6,179 nucleotides of DNA from NCBI GenBank assembly GCA_947453125.1, contig CANGGC010000180.1, positions 1 through 6,179 of the forward strand. The letters run 5' to 3'. Origin of the DNA: Planctomycetaceae bacterium (GTDB taxonomy: Bacteria > Planctomycetota > Planctomycetia > Pirellulales > UBA1268). Of the stretch, positions 5,082-6,179 are shown in pieces; within the stretch, counting starts at the first letter, position 1, and each line of letters starts with the position of its first letter. The notes below the pieces were generated by a model that saw only the letters and a list, made by a program, of their open reading frames with translations, ran no database searches and was not told the origin of the DNA. The position numbers were made by a program, and so were the translations under genes.

Positions 5082-6179
5082 TCAGTCGACGAACATCAGC
5101 TCATTCGAGAGCAGGAGCGTCTGCACGAGTTGCTCGCGCGGGGAGAGCTGCGGCGGGGGCAGAGGCGCGGCGGGCTTCCCTTCTTCCGGTGCCGGCGGAG
5201 GAAGTGGTGGCTCGGGAAGCGGCGCCGAGGCGAGGTAGGCGATCGCCCCCTCCCGCTCGTCGCTCGTCGGCGGCCGCTGATAGACCGCCTGCCAGATCCG
5301 CGGAAGCGCGGCGCCCGCCTCCTCGGCGCTTTCCTGAGGCCACAGCTTCCGCACGAGCGACCGGGCACGCTCGGCAACGAAGGGATGGTTGAGCGCGAAG
5401 AGCGACTGCTGCGGCACGGTCGTCTCCAGCCGCTTCGGCATGTGGAGATCGGGATTGGCGAAGTCAAAGACGCTCATCACCCCCGGCACGAACTGCCGAT
5501 CGACGACGCAATACACACTGCGCCGATGGGGCCCAGGCCCGGCCGCGAGGACGTCGCTGCCGCGTCCGCCGCGGGCCGCCGGGTCGAGATCGCCGCTGAC
5601 GATCAGGAGCGTGTCGCGAAACGGCTCCCACTCCAGCCGCCGCACCGGCATTCGCCACAGGAGTCGGTTTTCAGGATCGATCTCCTCGGCGCTCGCCGCC
5701 CCGGCAACGCGGCCCGACTGTTGCCTGTAGGTGTGGCTGGTGACGATCCGGCGGTGGAGCCGCTTGGTGCTCCAGCCATCGGCGATGAAGCCGGCGGCGA
5801 GGGCGTCGAGCAATTCCGGATGCGACGGCGGCTCGGCGCGCAAGCCGAAATCGCTCGGCGTCTCGACGAGCCCGCGGCCGAAATGCTGCCGCCACACCCG
5901 GTTGACCCAGACCCGCGCAGCGAGGGGATTGGTGGGGGCGATGATCTGTCGGGCCAGTTCCAGCCGGCCGCTGCCGTCGGCAAACGCTCCCTGATCGCCG
6001 CCGGTCGCGGCAGCCGGCAGCCGGCGCGGCACAACGTGCCCTTTGTTGGCCGGATTGCCGCGCTTGAAGATCTGCGCGTCCTGCGGCGTGCCGCGGTCAA
6101 AGAGGGCCAGCGCCTGCGGTGCCGACTCCGGCTGCGGCATCAGAAAGCGGTCGAGCTCGTTTTGGAGATTCCAAATCTG
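5082..6179 (-). CDS. DUF1553 (PSD1) planctomycete protein, C-terminal part
   Basis: The frame is open from the window edge at 6179 to a TGA at 5082, giving 365 residues of the C-terminal portion; the start and probably an N-terminal DUF1549 and/or cytochrome c (PSCyt) domain lie outside. Typical PSD1 blocks appear in order, counted from the window edge: FKRGNPANKGHVVPRR (about 38-53), NPLAARVWVNRVWRQHFGRG (84-103), LVETPSDFG and EPPSHPELLD (about 104-125), GWSTKRLHRRIVTSHTYRQ (135-153), MPVRRLEWEPFRDTLL, FDFANPDLHMPKR, TTVPQQSLFALNHPF, and the closing LLLSNELMFVD. An internal ATG at 6140 is not a credible start, because upstream codons in the same frame (QIWNLQNELDRFL) continue the protein. 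A Pro/Ala/Glu-rich insert (5130-5225) precedes the last helix. Full-length members are usually exported and some carry haem-binding motifs, but none is visible in this part. It is directly upstream of the DUF1501 gene. Confidence 0.92.
   Translation of the reverse strand, partial: QIWNLQNELDRFLMPQPESAPQALALFDRGTPQDAQIFKRGNPANKGHVVPRRLPAAATGGDQGAFADGSGRLELARQIIAPTNPLAARVWVNRVWRQHFGRGLVETPSDFGLRAEPPSHPELLDALAAGFIADGWSTKRLHRRIVTSHTYRQQSGRVAGAASAEEIDPENRLLWRMPVRRLEWEPFRDTLLIVSGDLDPAARGGRGSDVLAAGPGPHRRSVYCVVDRQFVPGVMSVFDFANPDLHMPKRLETTVPQQSLFALNHPFVAERARSLVRKLWPQESAEEAGAALPRIWQAVYQRPPTSDEREGAIAYLASAPLPEPPLPPPAPEEGKPAAPLPPPQLSPREQLVQTLLLSNELMFVD

Overview
The window looks like a piece of a high-GC planctomycete chromosome, probably of the Pirellulales type. 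The main reason is a neighbouring pair of a PSD1/DUF1553 protein and a Tat-exported DUF1501 protein, families that are strongly expanded in Planctomycetes. A secreted PQQ-like beta-propeller protein, also common there, supports this. No rRNA, tRNA, CRISPR array, transposase or other taxonomic marker was seen, so the lineage is an inference from gene content.

Every gene I can support is on the minus strand, so transcription runs from high to low coordinates. In that order they are: the C-terminal part of a DUF1553 (PSD1) protein (6179-5082, running off the window); a complete DUF1501 protein (5058-3634); a PIN-domain putative ribonuclease toxin (3570-3121) overlapping a 71-residue partner protein (3137-2922); an NAD-dependent epimerase/dehydratase-like protein (2831-1800) overlapping a dihydrodipicolinate synthase (DHDPS)-family protein (1813-773); and the N-terminal part of a secreted PQQ-like beta-propeller protein (686-1, running off the window). 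Gaps are short: 23, 63, 90 and 86 nt. No stretch over 300 bases lacks a gene.

There seem to be three functional blocks. The DUF1553-DUF1501 pair is probably co-transcribed and exported; its biochemical role is not firmly known. The epimerase and the DHDPS-family gene share a 14-nt overlap and probably form a two-step cytoplasmic pathway on a sugar acid or similar carbonyl substrate, which is inferred from the families. The beta-propeller gene follows on the same strand and may belong to the same transcript. Between the first two blocks sits a compact PIN/partner cassette of visibly lower GC (hand counts of 50-53% in two 60-nt samples of the PIN gene, against 70% and 73% in 60-nt samples of the flanking genes). 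This suggests a separately acquired toxin-antitoxin-like module.

The items most worth a second look are the toxin-first cassette with its small partner, a short open frame that ends in a GTGA overlap just before the PIN gene, and the epimerase-like protein with Cys in place of the usual catalytic Lys. I did not find a clearly new multi-gene system.
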